DNA of 34,511 nucleotides, taken from contig DASYDW010000018.1 of assembly GCA_036499395.1 (NCBI GenBank), positions 1 through 34,511 of the forward strand, written 5' to 3'. Under the pieces are notes generated by a model. That model worked only from the letters and a program-made list of their open reading frames with translations, had not been told where the DNA came from and did no database searches. Source of the stretch: Pirellulales bacterium. Lineage in GTDB: Bacteria > Planctomycetota > Planctomycetia > Pirellulales > JACPPG01. Shown piece after piece: positions 1 through 8,336 of the stretch. The stretch's first letter is position 1. Each line of letters starts with the position of its first letter. The position numbers and the translations under genes were made by a program.

Positions 1-371
1 CTACTGCCGCTGCGTGGCAACGATCGCGCCGAGTGATTGAATCTTTCGTGCACTCGGCGGATTCCATCCTGCACGCGGTGAGGGAAGGATCGGTTTGCGG
101 GTCCTGCGATCTTTAAACCGCGCGAGATCGATGCATCGCGCGATCCAGGTCCTCGGGACGGGCGACAGGGCAAGAACGAGACCACTTTGCCGCCGAACGT
201 CGTTAACAAACACAATCGGCCCTCAGGCCGAAATCGGCTAAGCACGACTATGCCACAAACGCTGGCCTAATTTCTAGAGGAAAAAAGAGCTTTTCACCAC
301 GGAAACGCGGAGGCGCCCTGCGAAATGCGCACGCCAGGAAATGGCAATCAGCGTTGATCGCTTGCTGCTGC
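1..371. other. Intergenic / window edge, no supported gene
   Basis: I see no convincing gene here. A 70-codon open frame on the minus strand (1-213) has no recognisable domain, ribosome-binding site or signal peptide and is probably chance. Near 281-295 the minus strand reads a short AAAAG/CTTTT dyad running into six T residues, which could weakly terminate the DUF1549-DUF1501 operon. Positions 295-310 (CACCACGGAAACGCGG) resemble the ACCACGGAAA-type repetitive intergenic motif that I associate with planctomycete genomes. Confidence 0.5.
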
Positions 372-1643
372 TTACGCGAACAGCTCTTTGATTACGCGGC
401 CGCTGTTGGCGATCTTCATGGGGCGGTTGTTTTTGCTGGTGAAGGTGGTTTCCAGCGACACGCCCAATGCTTTCAGAACCGAGGCCATCAGATCCTCGGA
501 CTTGTAGGGATCGGTCGTGACTTCGGTACCGTCTTCGTTGGTGGCGCCGACGGTGGTGCCTCCCTTGATGCCTGATCCACCGACCACAACGCTCCAACTG
601 CGGGCCCAGTGGTCACGGCCAGCGGTGCCATTGATTCGCGGGGTGCGGCCGAATTCGCCCATCCACAGGACGACCGTATCGTCCAGCAGTCCGCGCTCGT
701 CGAGTTCCTGCATGAGTGTGCTCATGCCCTTGTCGACCGTGGCCAATTGCCGTTCGAGATTCGTGAAGACGTTGCTGTGCATGTCCCAGCCGCCGAAATC
801 GACCTCGACGAAGGGGACGCCTTCTTCGACCAAACGGCGGGCCATCAGGCAGCCGTTGCCGAAGCCGTTTCTACCGTAAGCGTCGCGCACCTTGGCAGGC
901 TCGCTATTGATCTTGAAGGCGCCCATTTGCTTACTAGTGAACAGCGAGACGGTTTTTTCCAGCACCTTGGCGTGCTCCGAGGCCGCTTCGCCGCGGTTCT
1001 GGCCGATGAAACCTTTTTCGATCGAGGCCAGCATCTCCATGCGCTGCGCCAGACGATCCTCTTTCAGTGAGGTGGCCGCGTTGCGCACGTCACCGTTGAA
1101 ATCAACGACGAACGGGGCGTAGGTCATCCCCAGGAAGCCAGGGCCGACGCTTCCGCCACCGACGGAGACGAACGGTGGAATCTGCAAGTCACTGATGTGG
1201 TTTGCCAGTTCATGGCTGACGACCGAGCCGTAGCCGGGATGCTCGATCGTGGGATTGGGGACGTAGCCGGTGTGCATGTAATACCGGCCGCGCGTGTGAT
1301 CGGCTTCGCGAGTACTCATCGAGCGAACGATCGACAGATGCTTCATCTGCTTGGCCATCAGCGGCAGATGCTCGCAGATTTGCATGTCGCCGGTCGTCGA
1401 GATCGGTTTGAAGCTGCCGCCGGTCGGCGCGCCGGGCTTCATGTCCCAGATATCGATCGTGCTGGGACCGCCCCCCATGTACAGCAGGATCGCCGCCTTG
1501 TGGTGCCGCTTCAGGCTTTTGGTATTCGCAGCCAGCGAGTTTGTGAAATTGATCGCCGGCAGGGCCAGGGCCGACGCGCCCGCCAGATGCTCGAGGAAAT
1601 GACGTCGCGTCATGCCAGCGGGCGTGCGGAAGAGGCGATTCAT
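372..1643 (-). CDS. DUF1501 family secreted protein
   Basis: This 423-residue protein belongs to the DUF1501 family, which has an alkaline-phosphatase/sulfatase-like fold and is greatly expanded in planctomycetes; its substrate is not established. I chose the ATG at 1643 because GAGGAAA lies just upstream and because it places a twin-arginine signal near the N-terminus (MTRRHFLEHLAGASALALPA). An upstream in-frame start would add 32 unsupported residues. Visible family features include MGGGPSTIDIWDMKPGAP near the start of the mature part, DFGGWDMHSN, and the late VLWMGEFGRTPRING and GRDHWARSWS segments, which normally carry metal- or phosphate-type ligands. It lies 53 bp downstream of the DUF1549/DUF1553 gene on the same strand, the usual planctomycete pairing, so the two products probably act together outside the cytoplasm. 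Family assignment is firm; biochemical function is unknown. Confidence 0.93.
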   Translation of the reverse strand: MNRLFRTPAGMTRRHFLEHLAGASALALPAINFTNSLAANTKSLKRHHKAAILLYMGGGPSTIDIWDMKPGAPTGGSFKPISTTGDMQICEHLPLMAKQMKHLSIVRSMSTREADHTRGRYYMHTGYVPNPTIEHPGYGSVVSHELANHISDLQIPPFVSVGGGSVGPGFLGMTYAPFVVDFNGDVRNAATSLKEDRLAQRMEMLASIEKGFIGQNRGEAASEHAKVLEKTVSLFTSKQMGAFKINSEPAKVRDAYGRNGFGNGCLMARRLVEEGVPFVEVDFGGWDMHSNVFTNLERQLATVDKGMSTLMQELDERGLLDDTVVLWMGEFGRTPRINGTAGRDHWARSWSVVVGGSGIKGGTTVGATNEDGTEVTTDPYKSEDLMASVLKALGVSLETTFTSKNNRPMKIANSGRVIKELFA

Positions 1644-1696
1644 GGCGATTTCCTCGGTACCTGATTTGCGCCGCCATTCGAGCGGCAGGCAATTCA

Positions 1697-3523
1697 CTAG
1701 TGATTCAAAATGAATTCGTTGCTGTTGAGCACGGCCCACCAGATGTCTTGCAGGGCTGCCATGCCGTCGCCGCCGCGCGCCATGAGCAGCGCGTTGGCCA
1801 TTTGCATTTCCATTGCTGATGGTCGGCGGGCCAGGGCCGACATGTACAACACGTCGATCTTGGCCGTCGGTTTCATGTTACTCGTGGCCACTTTGTAGAG
1901 AAAGCTGCCCGGCTCGTCCTTCGTGGCGTTCTGAATCAAATCGCCGTTCATCATCATCAACGTTTGCGGAATCGTGCCGTTGAAGGTCGTGGTGTCGTCC
2001 CCTTCGTCGGTGCCGAAGGCGATGGTGAACTGCTCGAGCCAGGACCCCTTGCTCTTTTCCTGTTGCTCGAAGTTGCCCTTGGTCTTGTCGGCTTCGGTGG
2101 CGGTGAGCAGCGACTCGTAGAGTTCCTCGGCCCGCATCTGCCGCAGGTAGAAATGGCTGAACAGCGGTTTCTCGCCCAATGCGGGGTCATCGCGCTTGTT
2201 CTTCGGGCCGACTTTGCTCGACAGCGAATACGCCTCGGAGAGCGTGATCCAGCGAATGAGTTGCTTCAGGTCGTGCCCGTGGGCCGAGAACTCACTACCG
2301 AGCTTTTCCAGCAGCTCGGGATGCGAAGCAGCATTGTGCGGCCCGAGATCGTCGATCGGCTTCGTGAAGCCGTAGCCCAGGAAGTGGGCCCACATGCGAT
2401 TGACGATGGCCTTGCCCAGGTACTCGCTGCGGACGATCAGCTTGGCCAGTTCCTCGCGGCGATTCACTTCGTCGGCGTAGCCGCTGTGATTGATCTGCGT
2501 GCCGTCGACGAACGTTGGGTAAGCAACCCTGGTGGTGCCGTCGCGCAGCTCGAAATAGATCTCGGCGTCTTTTGGATTCTTGTTGCTTTCGCCGGGGAAG
2601 TCTTCGTTCTCTAGTCGCGCGTAGTCGACTTCTTGATTCCGACCGGCGAATGTCCGCAGCGCCTTGGTCTGGCGGAAGAAGGCGTTCATCCCCCAGAACT
2701 GATCCTGCTTCCAATCGTTGAACGGGTGGTTATGACATTGCGTGCATTGCACCTGCAGGCCGAGGAAGTAGCGGGCCGTTTTGGCCGTGGCCGTGGAAGC
2801 GTTTTCTTGCAGATTGTCGAGCAGGAAGTTGACCGCGCCGTTGTACCCCTCTTCGCCCGGCTTGCTCGATCCGGTGGCGCTCACCAGCTCGAAGACCATG
2901 GCGTCGTAGCTTTTGTTCTTCAAGAGCCCACGACGCAGCCACTGCTGCATTCCGTCTCGATTTACCAGCCGGCGGCGATCGCGCTGCGCGGGAGGCCGGC
3001 CAATCAGCAGGTTGGTCCAGATGGCCGTCCAATTGCGGGCATACTCTTCGGAGTATTTGTCCGACTCGAGCAGCTTATCGACCAAGGCCCGGCGTTTGGT
3101 CGCAGGCTTGTCCTTGGTCGCGGTAAAGCTGGTCAGTTCGTCGACCGTGGGAATTCGCCCCAGCACGTCGAGATAGACACGGCGGCACCATTCGCCATCG
3201 GTCGCCGACGGAGAAGGAGCGATACCGGCGTCTTTCCACCCTTGGCGAATGGCCGCATCGATCGCGGCAATGATTTCGGCGTCGGTCGTGGCGCTCGTGG
3301 CTTCGGGCTTCGCCGCGGGATCGGTTTGCGGCGCGGCCGGCGCATTGCGGGCCGTCGTCACGGCTTTCTCGGCGGCGATGGCCGTCGAGGCCAGAAGAAT
3401 TACGCAGATCGCGGCCGAGACGGCGCGCGAAGAAACGAGCGATTGCGTTGCCAAGACGAAGTCGATCCCGTGAGCCCTGAGAATTGGGCGAAAGCGGCTT
3501 TGGAGTAAGCGGCAGAACTTCAC
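1697..3523 (-). CDS. DUF1549 and DUF1553 domain secreted protein
   Basis: The 608-residue product has an N-terminal hydrophobic segment (about residues 33-50, ending STAIAA) consistent with export. A DUF1549 domain follows (about 85-270, with WCRRVYLDVLGRIPT), then a DUF1553 domain (about 360-600, with NRMWAHFLGYGFTKPIDDLG). A CTQCH motif (Cys260, Cys263, His264) within CTQCHNHPFNDW is the CxxCH signature of the family and suggests heme c or metal binding. The gene precedes a DUF1501 gene, a very common planctomycete arrangement whose function is not known. The start is uncertain: the longest frame begins with GTG at 3523 without a clear ribosome-binding site. An internal TTG would give a more conventional signal peptide (ATQSLVSSRAVSAA), so the mature protein is more certain than the first 25 residues. 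Confidence 0.9.
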   Translation of the reverse strand: MKFCRLLQSRFRPILRAHGIDFVLATQSLVSSRAVSAAICVILLASTAIAAEKAVTTARNAPAAPQTDPAAKPEATSATTDAEIIAAIDAAIRQGWKDAGIAPSPSATDGEWCRRVYLDVLGRIPTVDELTSFTATKDKPATKRRALVDKLLESDKYSEEYARNWTAIWTNLLIGRPPAQRDRRRLVNRDGMQQWLRRGLLKNKSYDAMVFELVSATGSSKPGEEGYNGAVNFLLDNLQENASTATAKTARYFLGLQVQCTQCHNHPFNDWKQDQFWGMNAFFRQTKALRTFAGRNQEVDYARLENEDFPGESNKNPKDAEIYFELRDGTTRVAYPTFVDGTQINHSGYADEVNRREELAKLIVRSEYLGKAIVNRMWAHFLGYGFTKPIDDLGPHNAASHPELLEKLGSEFSAHGHDLKQLIRWITLSEAYSLSSKVGPKNKRDDPALGEKPLFSHFYLRQMRAEELYESLLTATEADKTKGNFEQQEKSKGSWLEQFTIAFGTDEGDDTTTFNGTIPQTLMMMNGDLIQNATKDEPGSFLYKVATSNMKPTAKIDVLYMSALARRPSAMEMQMANALLMARGGDGMAALQDIWWAVLNSNEFILNH

Positions 3524-4070
3524 CGCACACGCTCGATTCTATGCCCGCAAACTCGTCTGGTCACGTGCTCGGGAGGGCCAAATTTTTTTTCAAAATCGTG
3601 GCAGAGAAAGGTTCAGAAGGCAAGTTTCGCGATGATGACTCCCAAATCGAAACGCTCAAAAATGTATCGTTTCGCAACACTTGTGCAATTTCGATACACA
3701 CCCCCTAAAACAACGGAACGAGTCGAGAACCGTCTGCCCTACCGTAGGTTCTCGACTCGTTATTTAGCAGTATGTCGCCGGTGCCTCGCTTACCGGCCGA
3801 AGTTGGATTTAGGGCTTGCGCGACCCTGCATTTATTAATTGCACACCCAACAATTACTGCTTTACCGTTGCACCCCTAGCCTCTTCTCATAACCGGCCCC
3901 GTACTGCTATAGCTCTGTCCCGAGCCTCTTCAAGAGCTTGGAAAAGCGATACAGCAAACCTCGCGGTTTACCCTTAAAGCAAACAGCGTGCCATTGATGA
4001 TCGCGCGACGTTGCGATGGGCCTCTTACGGCATTCGAGTCGCCGTCAGCGCACCGCGCTATCGCGCACGA
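3524..4070. other. Intergenic region rich in inverted repeats
   Basis: No protein gene is supported. The stretch is visibly richer in A+T than its neighbours (43% G+C in 3661-3720 by hand count). It holds several dyads besides the long hairpin at 3717-3761: GTATCG at 3664-3669 with CGATAC at 3692-3697; GCCGGT at 3777-3782 with ACCGGC at 3792-3797; GCTATAGCTCT at 3906-3916 pairing in two blocks with AGAGC at 3933-3937 and TACAGC at 3950-3955 (one G-T pair); and a GNRA-type stem-loop at 3954-3971 when read on the minus strand (GTAAACC-GCGA-GGTTTGC). It could hold the 3' end of the ABC-transporter transcript, a leader of the DUF1549 gene, or a separate structured RNA. None of these is established. 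Confidence 0.55.
3717..3761 (-). terminator. Perfect 15-bp hairpin, possible terminator
   Basis: The arms at 3717-3731 (AACGAGTCGAGAACC) and 3747-3761 are perfectly complementary over 15 bp and enclose a 15-nt loop. On the minus strand the hairpin is followed by GTTGTTTTAG, a modest T-rich tail, so it could terminate the ABC-transporter transcript that ends at 4071. Its distance (about 310 bp) and large loop are unusual for a terminator, so a regulatory or repeat role is also possible. Confidence 0.4.
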
Positions 4071-6065
4071 TCAAGCAGCTTCTTTGAACTGCATGCTGTA
4101 GAGGCGGCTGTAGAGATCCGAGCGCCGTATCAGTTCATCATGCGCGCCGACGTCGAGAATTCGCCCGCCTTGCATCACCACGATTCGATCTGCCAGTGCC
4201 AAGGTGGCCATACGGTGGGTGATGATGACGGTCGTGCGATTGCGGGTGAATTGCTCCAGCACCTTGTGGATGAGCTGCTCGCTCTCGAGGTCGATCTGGC
4301 TGGTGGCTTCGTCCAGGATCAATATGCTGGGATCGCGGAGGATGGCCCGCGCCAGGGAGATCCGCTGCCGCTGCCCGCCCGAGAGCATACTGCCGCGAGG
4401 GCCGACGACGGTTTCGTATCCATGCTCGAGCTTGGTCTCAATGAACTGGGCGTGCGCCTGCTGGGCCGCGGCCATTACCTCGGCCCGCGTCGCATGAGGC
4501 GAGCCGTAGCGGATGTTGTTGTAGACGGTATCGTCGAACAGCAGCGTCTCTTGCGTCACTAGGCCGATTTGCGAGCGGATATCCGTCAATCGGGCGTTGC
4601 GCAGGTCGACGCCGTCGAGCTTCACGCTTCCCTTGATGGGGTCGTAAAACCGCGGGATGAGATTAGCAAGCGTCGATTTCCCGCAGCCGTTGGGGCCGAC
4701 GATCGCGATCGTCTCGCCGAAGGCGATCCGCAGATTAATGTCCTGCAGTACCGGCTGCGCGGGATAGTAATGGAACTGGATCCCCTCGAAGGCCAATTCG
4801 CGACAGTGGCGCGGCAAGGGGCGGGCCTGAGGCGGATCGAACACGGTCGGCTCGCGATCGATGAGCTGATAGATCCGTTCGGCCGCGGCACTGGCTCGCT
4901 GCAGCCGGCTGAAGACTTCGGACAGCTTACGGGCAGGCTCGCTGGCTCCGGCCAACAAACCGAAAAAGACCATCAGGTCTTGAATTTCCAGCGGACGCTC
5001 GCTCATGCGGATGCCAAACAGGAAGCATTCCTGCTTAATTCCCAAGTAGGCACCGGCCAATAGCGCCACGACAATCGTCGCCAGACCCAGCATCTCGACC
5101 AGCGGTCGAGTGAGGGAGTCGTAGCGGGCGATTTTCATCGACTTTTTGTAGTACTTTTTGCTGATTTGATGGAAGCGGTTGCGCTCGTGGCGTTCCATCG
5201 TGAACGCTTTCACGACCTTGATGCCTTGCAGCGTTTCGTCGAGCGTGCTGTAGATCTGCGACATCTCTTCCATGGCTCGGCGATTGGCTCGCTTGAGCGC
5301 TTTCGAAAGCGCGCCGATCGACAACGCAGCTAGCGGCGCAACGAGCAGCGACAAGACCAGCAATTGCCAACTGATCCAGGCGGCGCCAGCGAGGCAGGCG
5401 ACCATCTTCAACGGCTCGCGGATGAACTTGCCGAACAGCTCGCGCAGCCCGTTGGCCAGACATTCCATGTCGTACGTAAAGCGGCTCATCAGGTCGCTGG
5501 CTCCCTCGGCATTAAAATGCGCGAGGTCCATGCGCAGCGTATGACGGTAGAACGTCTTGGTAAGGTCGAAGATCGCCAGTTGCACCATCCGCGAAACGAG
5601 AATCGCGTTAACGATCAGGAATAAGCATTTCACGAGCGTGCTGGCGAGCAGAAACAGCGCAATCATCAAGATCGTCTTGAACGCATCACGCGGCATGTAG
5701 GGAGTGATGACGCGATCGCGTATCCACTGCATGCCACCATTCCAGCGCCGCTCGGCCACGAGCTCGCGCTCGGTGCGGCCGAGCGTCTTCAGGGCCTTTC
5801 GATCGGGCTCGCCGGCTCCGGCCAACTGCTTCTGCAGCTCGGCCTCGTCCGTGGTGAGTTGCTGAATGCGATCGTTCGAGTGATTGATCGACTTATCGGC
5901 CCACTCGTGCAGGGACTTACCCTCCATCGCGACGGCGATGAAAGGATAAATGACGCTGATGTTTCCGCCCCACAGCACGGCCACGCAAATGGCGCACGCG
6001 ACCGATGCGGCGAACGTCCAGCGATGCCGCAACGTCAGGCGCAGCGCCCTGCGATAGCTGTTCAT
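4071..6065 (-). CDS. ABC exporter, fused permease and ATPase (MsbA-like)
   Basis: This 664-residue half-transporter has an N-terminal membrane domain followed by a nucleotide-binding domain, the architecture of type IV (MsbA/lipid or drug) exporters that act as homodimers in the cytoplasmic membrane. I chose the ATG at 6065 because AGGGGGT lies just upstream; a longer frame adds 39 unsupported residues. The ATPase domain shows Walker A GPNGCGKST, Q-loop LVTQETLLFDD, signature LSGGQRQRIS, Walker B ILILDEATSQID and the switch histidine in IITHRMATLA, so it should be active. TM1 and TM2 are separated by a hydrophilic, charge-rich segment of about 60-80 residues (SINHSNDRIQQLTTDEAEL onward) that looks helical and is longer than in textbook MsbA. 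Substrate cannot be read from sequence. The next gene upstream is the metallophosphoesterase, 175 bp away. Confidence 0.93.
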   Translation of the reverse strand: MNSYRRALRLTLRHRWTFAASVACAICVAVLWGGNISVIYPFIAVAMEGKSLHEWADKSINHSNDRIQQLTTDEAELQKQLAGAGEPDRKALKTLGRTERELVAERRWNGGMQWIRDRVITPYMPRDAFKTILMIALFLLASTLVKCLFLIVNAILVSRMVQLAIFDLTKTFYRHTLRMDLAHFNAEGASDLMSRFTYDMECLANGLRELFGKFIREPLKMVACLAGAAWISWQLLVLSLLVAPLAALSIGALSKALKRANRRAMEEMSQIYSTLDETLQGIKVVKAFTMERHERNRFHQISKKYYKKSMKIARYDSLTRPLVEMLGLATIVVALLAGAYLGIKQECFLFGIRMSERPLEIQDLMVFFGLLAGASEPARKLSEVFSRLQRASAAAERIYQLIDREPTVFDPPQARPLPRHCRELAFEGIQFHYYPAQPVLQDINLRIAFGETIAIVGPNGCGKSTLANLIPRFYDPIKGSVKLDGVDLRNARLTDIRSQIGLVTQETLLFDDTVYNNIRYGSPHATRAEVMAAAQQAHAQFIETKLEHGYETVVGPRGSMLSGGQRQRISLARAILRDPSILILDEATSQIDLESEQLIHKVLEQFTRNRTTVIITHRMATLALADRIVVMQGGRILDVGAHDELIRRSDLYSRLYSMQFKEAA

Positions 6066-6240
6066 CCTTGAACCCCCTGCAAACCCGAATTGAATCGTAT
6101 GATCAAGCGCGGCAGAACGCCGCGCGAAGGATGCTGGACCGTCCTTGGCAATCCAAGCCGCAACTTGTAGCAGAAGCGCCAAAATGGGCCAAGACCGCTT
6201 GCAAGCGGGTGCTAGCAGCAGCGATCGATCAATCTGCCAA

Positions 6241-7107
6241 TCAGGCTAACTTCGTGATGCGGCCGACCAGTTCGTCGTGCTCGAAGGTGCGATTCAGAGG
6301 CACCATCAGATAGGTCGCGTTTTCGCCGCAGCAGTCCAGAATGATCTGCGTGTCGTTCGGCACGCCGAAGCCGGCGGGGCATGGCTCGTGCCCGTGAACC
6401 AGCGTCGTGGCGTTTACCTTTTTGGCAAAGGCCTTGGCGTTTTCGGGGCGATAGTCACGCCCCCACACCATGCGAAACACGTCGCCGTTCTCTTTCAGAT
6501 CCAGCGCCTCGAGGGGACGCTTCAGTACGCCCGTGTCAAAGCCACGCAGCTCGACCTGCTCGGGCAGGCTATGGCAGACGAATACGCCGCCGGGCAGGCG
6601 AACTCCTAGCGGACAACTGCGCAAGAATTCGACATAGGCCTCGCGGACTTTTTCCGTCGCCGGTCCATACATTTCTTGCAGGCCCAGGCGGAACATCAGG
6701 TTCAGCATCCGCTTAGCCTTGAGAATCGGATAGTCGGTCAGCTCGGCCAGCTCGTGATTCGACAGAATGAAATGCACACGGTCGGTGTAGGTCGCCTTGA
6801 GCTTGGCGACGTCTTCGAGCATGCCGTGCGACATGTCGCCATTGTTCGTGGGATAGGTCGGCCCGCCGTGGCAGACTTCCTGCAGAATCAGATGGCGGCG
6901 CGGATTATGTTCGAGATCGGCGATCCGCTTGATGGCGTTGAAATTGCGCCGATTGCCGTGCAGATCGGCCGTGATCATCACGTCGTCGCCGATTTCCGGC
7001 GTAAGAACGATGACATTGCCCTCGCGGACGGCGCATGCCAGATTCGCCTTGGTCGCCCGCTGGTAAGTGGCGATCACTCCTTCGATATATTCGATGCTAG
7101 CAACCAT
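6241..7107 (-). CDS. Calcineurin-like metallophosphoesterase
   Basis: The 288-residue protein has the dispersed metal-ligand motifs of calcineurin-like (PPP-type) phosphoesterases: ADLHGN (Asp48, His50), a GD step in NNGDMSHG, SNHE (Asn117, His118, Glu119) in place of the usual GNHE, VCHSLP (His179) and VHGHEP (His238, His240). These normally hold a dinuclear metal centre that hydrolyses phosphomonoesters or phosphodiesters. There is no signal peptide, so it is probably cytoplasmic. The ATG at 7107 has no evident ribosome-binding site. A TATGCT hexamer at 7115-7120 (minus strand) lies only 7 nt before the ATG, so transcription could begin at or next to the start codon. The specific substrate, protein or nucleotide, is unknown. 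Confidence 0.85.
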   Translation of the reverse strand: MVASIEYIEGVIATYQRATKANLACAVREGNVIVLTPEIGDDVMITADLHGNRRNFNAIKRIADLEHNPRRHLILQEVCHGGPTYPTNNGDMSHGMLEDVAKLKATYTDRVHFILSNHELAELTDYPILKAKRMLNLMFRLGLQEMYGPATEKVREAYVEFLRSCPLGVRLPGGVFVCHSLPEQVELRGFDTGVLKRPLEALDLKENGDVFRMVWGRDYRPENAKAFAKKVNATTLVHGHEPCPAGFGVPNDTQIILDCCGENATYLMVPLNRTFEHDELVGRITKLA

Positions 7108-7208
7108 GTATCACAGCATAACACGAGGAGTCGGAACCGCGATAACCTGCCGCCGCAATCGCTGGGCGCTTGGCCTGACTTCGCGTTCTGAAGAATAGTA
7201 CCTGCCCC

Positions 7209-8336
7209 CTAATCGTCCCCCGCACCATCGCGCGGATTCGCGGGTGCCGGCGGCATGGCGGCGATCCATTCGCGCACCAAGGCCAACCCCTCTTCGTGAA
7301 TCAGTCGCTTGCCGAGCTCAGGCATCATGATGCCAGCGTCGGTCGAGCCGGTGCGAAATACAAGAATCGATTCGTCTGGCTTGCCCGGCACAATGTCCCA
7401 GGCGAGCCGGCCCGAGCCTCGTCCCGCTGCGACCGGTGGCTTCATGATGCCCCAAGCCGTGGGATTGGTTTGCGCGATCGTGAGATCAAGCCCGGAATTG
7501 CGCGCCGGACCTTTTGGGTTGTGGCAATGGGCACAATTGATTTCCAGCCAGGCGCGGGCCCGGGCATCGAGCGTGCCGCTGTGCGGATCATCCCACACGG
7601 CCAGTCGTGGGGCGGCATCTGGCGTCGGTGCGCCGGTCAGTGCGCCGATGCGAGTCCAATGTGCCAACTGATTCTCGGCGCCGTGAAAGTAGGCGAAATC
7701 GCGATTCAATTGCCGGGCTTTCGGCCCGATCGGCGTCATCGCATCACCCTGCTTATGGCACCCTTTGCATTGGTTGGCGTTCGGGATGATGTAGTTGTTT
7801 TTCCGCTCGGTGCCGTCGGTGTGGATCCAACTGACGTCGAGAGTGCCGCCGGCGACGTCCAAGGTTGCTTCGGTTTGCTCGTCATTCCAAAGATACGGCA
7901 GGCCCACCCAGCCATCGGCCTCGTGCTTTAGGATGCGCGTTTCCAGCAGGCGGCGGCTGAGTTCCGGCTGGCGCATATCGCGCGGATAAGCGAACGTTTT
8001 CGCGATCACGGTGCCGACCGGAAAATCGAAGGCGTCCTCAGCGTTGTACTTCGCGCTCGTGCCTTGCGGCAGTCGCACGAAGCGAAACTTGGACGTGTAA
8101 TCCGAAAACAGCGGCGTGTTCAAGTCGTAGGGGATCACCCCTTCGACCGGTTCCTGCGTGGCGCCGTTGCCTGTGAACAGGCCGTATTCGGACAACTTCT
8201 CAGGAGGCGCGCCGGCCTGCGGCCCGGGTGCGGCTGTGCCGCACCCGATTGCCGCGAGCGCGATCAATAGCAATAACGACCGCGCGCCGTGACGCGCGAT
8301 GAAACGAGTAAGGTATCGGCACACGATTGCGCTCAC
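7209..8336 (-). CDS. Diheme c-type cytochrome lipoprotein (SO2930-like)
   Basis: The 375-residue product starts with a signal peptide ending in a lipobox (LAAIGC, Cys32), predicting an exported lipoprotein. It contains two CxxCH heme-attachment motifs: CKGCH at 190-194 and CAHCH at 268-272. The first half (EYGLFTGNGATQEPVEGVIPYDLNTPLFSDY) and the C-terminal MMPELGKRLIHEEGLALVREWIA resemble the family named after Shewanella SO2930, which is usually encoded next to a parallel beta-helix protein, as it is here. The start codon is GTG (8334-8336), overlapping the upstream stop by four bases (GTGA), so translation is probably coupled. The likely role is electron transfer or an oxidative step in the envelope; the partner and substrate are unknown. 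Confidence 0.88.
   Translation of the reverse strand: MSAIVCRYLTRFIARHGARSLLLLIALAAIGCGTAAPGPQAGAPPEKLSEYGLFTGNGATQEPVEGVIPYDLNTPLFSDYTSKFRFVRLPQGTSAKYNAEDAFDFPVGTVIAKTFAYPRDMRQPELSRRLLETRILKHEADGWVGLPYLWNDEQTEATLDVAGGTLDVSWIHTDGTERKNNYIIPNANQCKGCHKQGDAMTPIGPKARQLNRDFAYFHGAENQLAHWTRIGALTGAPTPDAAPRLAVWDDPHSGTLDARARAWLEINCAHCHNPKGPARNSGLDLTIAQTNPTAWGIMKPPVAAGRGSGRLAWDIVPGKPDESILVFRTGSTDAGIMMPELGKRLIHEEGLALVREWIAAMPPAPANPRDGAGDD

Noticed and set aside
1..213. 70-codon minus-strand open frame at the window edge
   Set aside because: No ribosome-binding site, domain or signal; likely a chance frame in GC-rich DNA.
1964..3508. Long plus-strand frames opposite the DUF1549 gene (for example 1964-2614 and 2633-3508)
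   Set aside because: These are antisense shadows of a clear coding gene and have no family resemblance.
3770..3970. Possible tRNA in the structured intergenic region
   Set aside because: No T-loop GGTTCGANTCC-type sequence or cloverleaf could be assembled on either strand.
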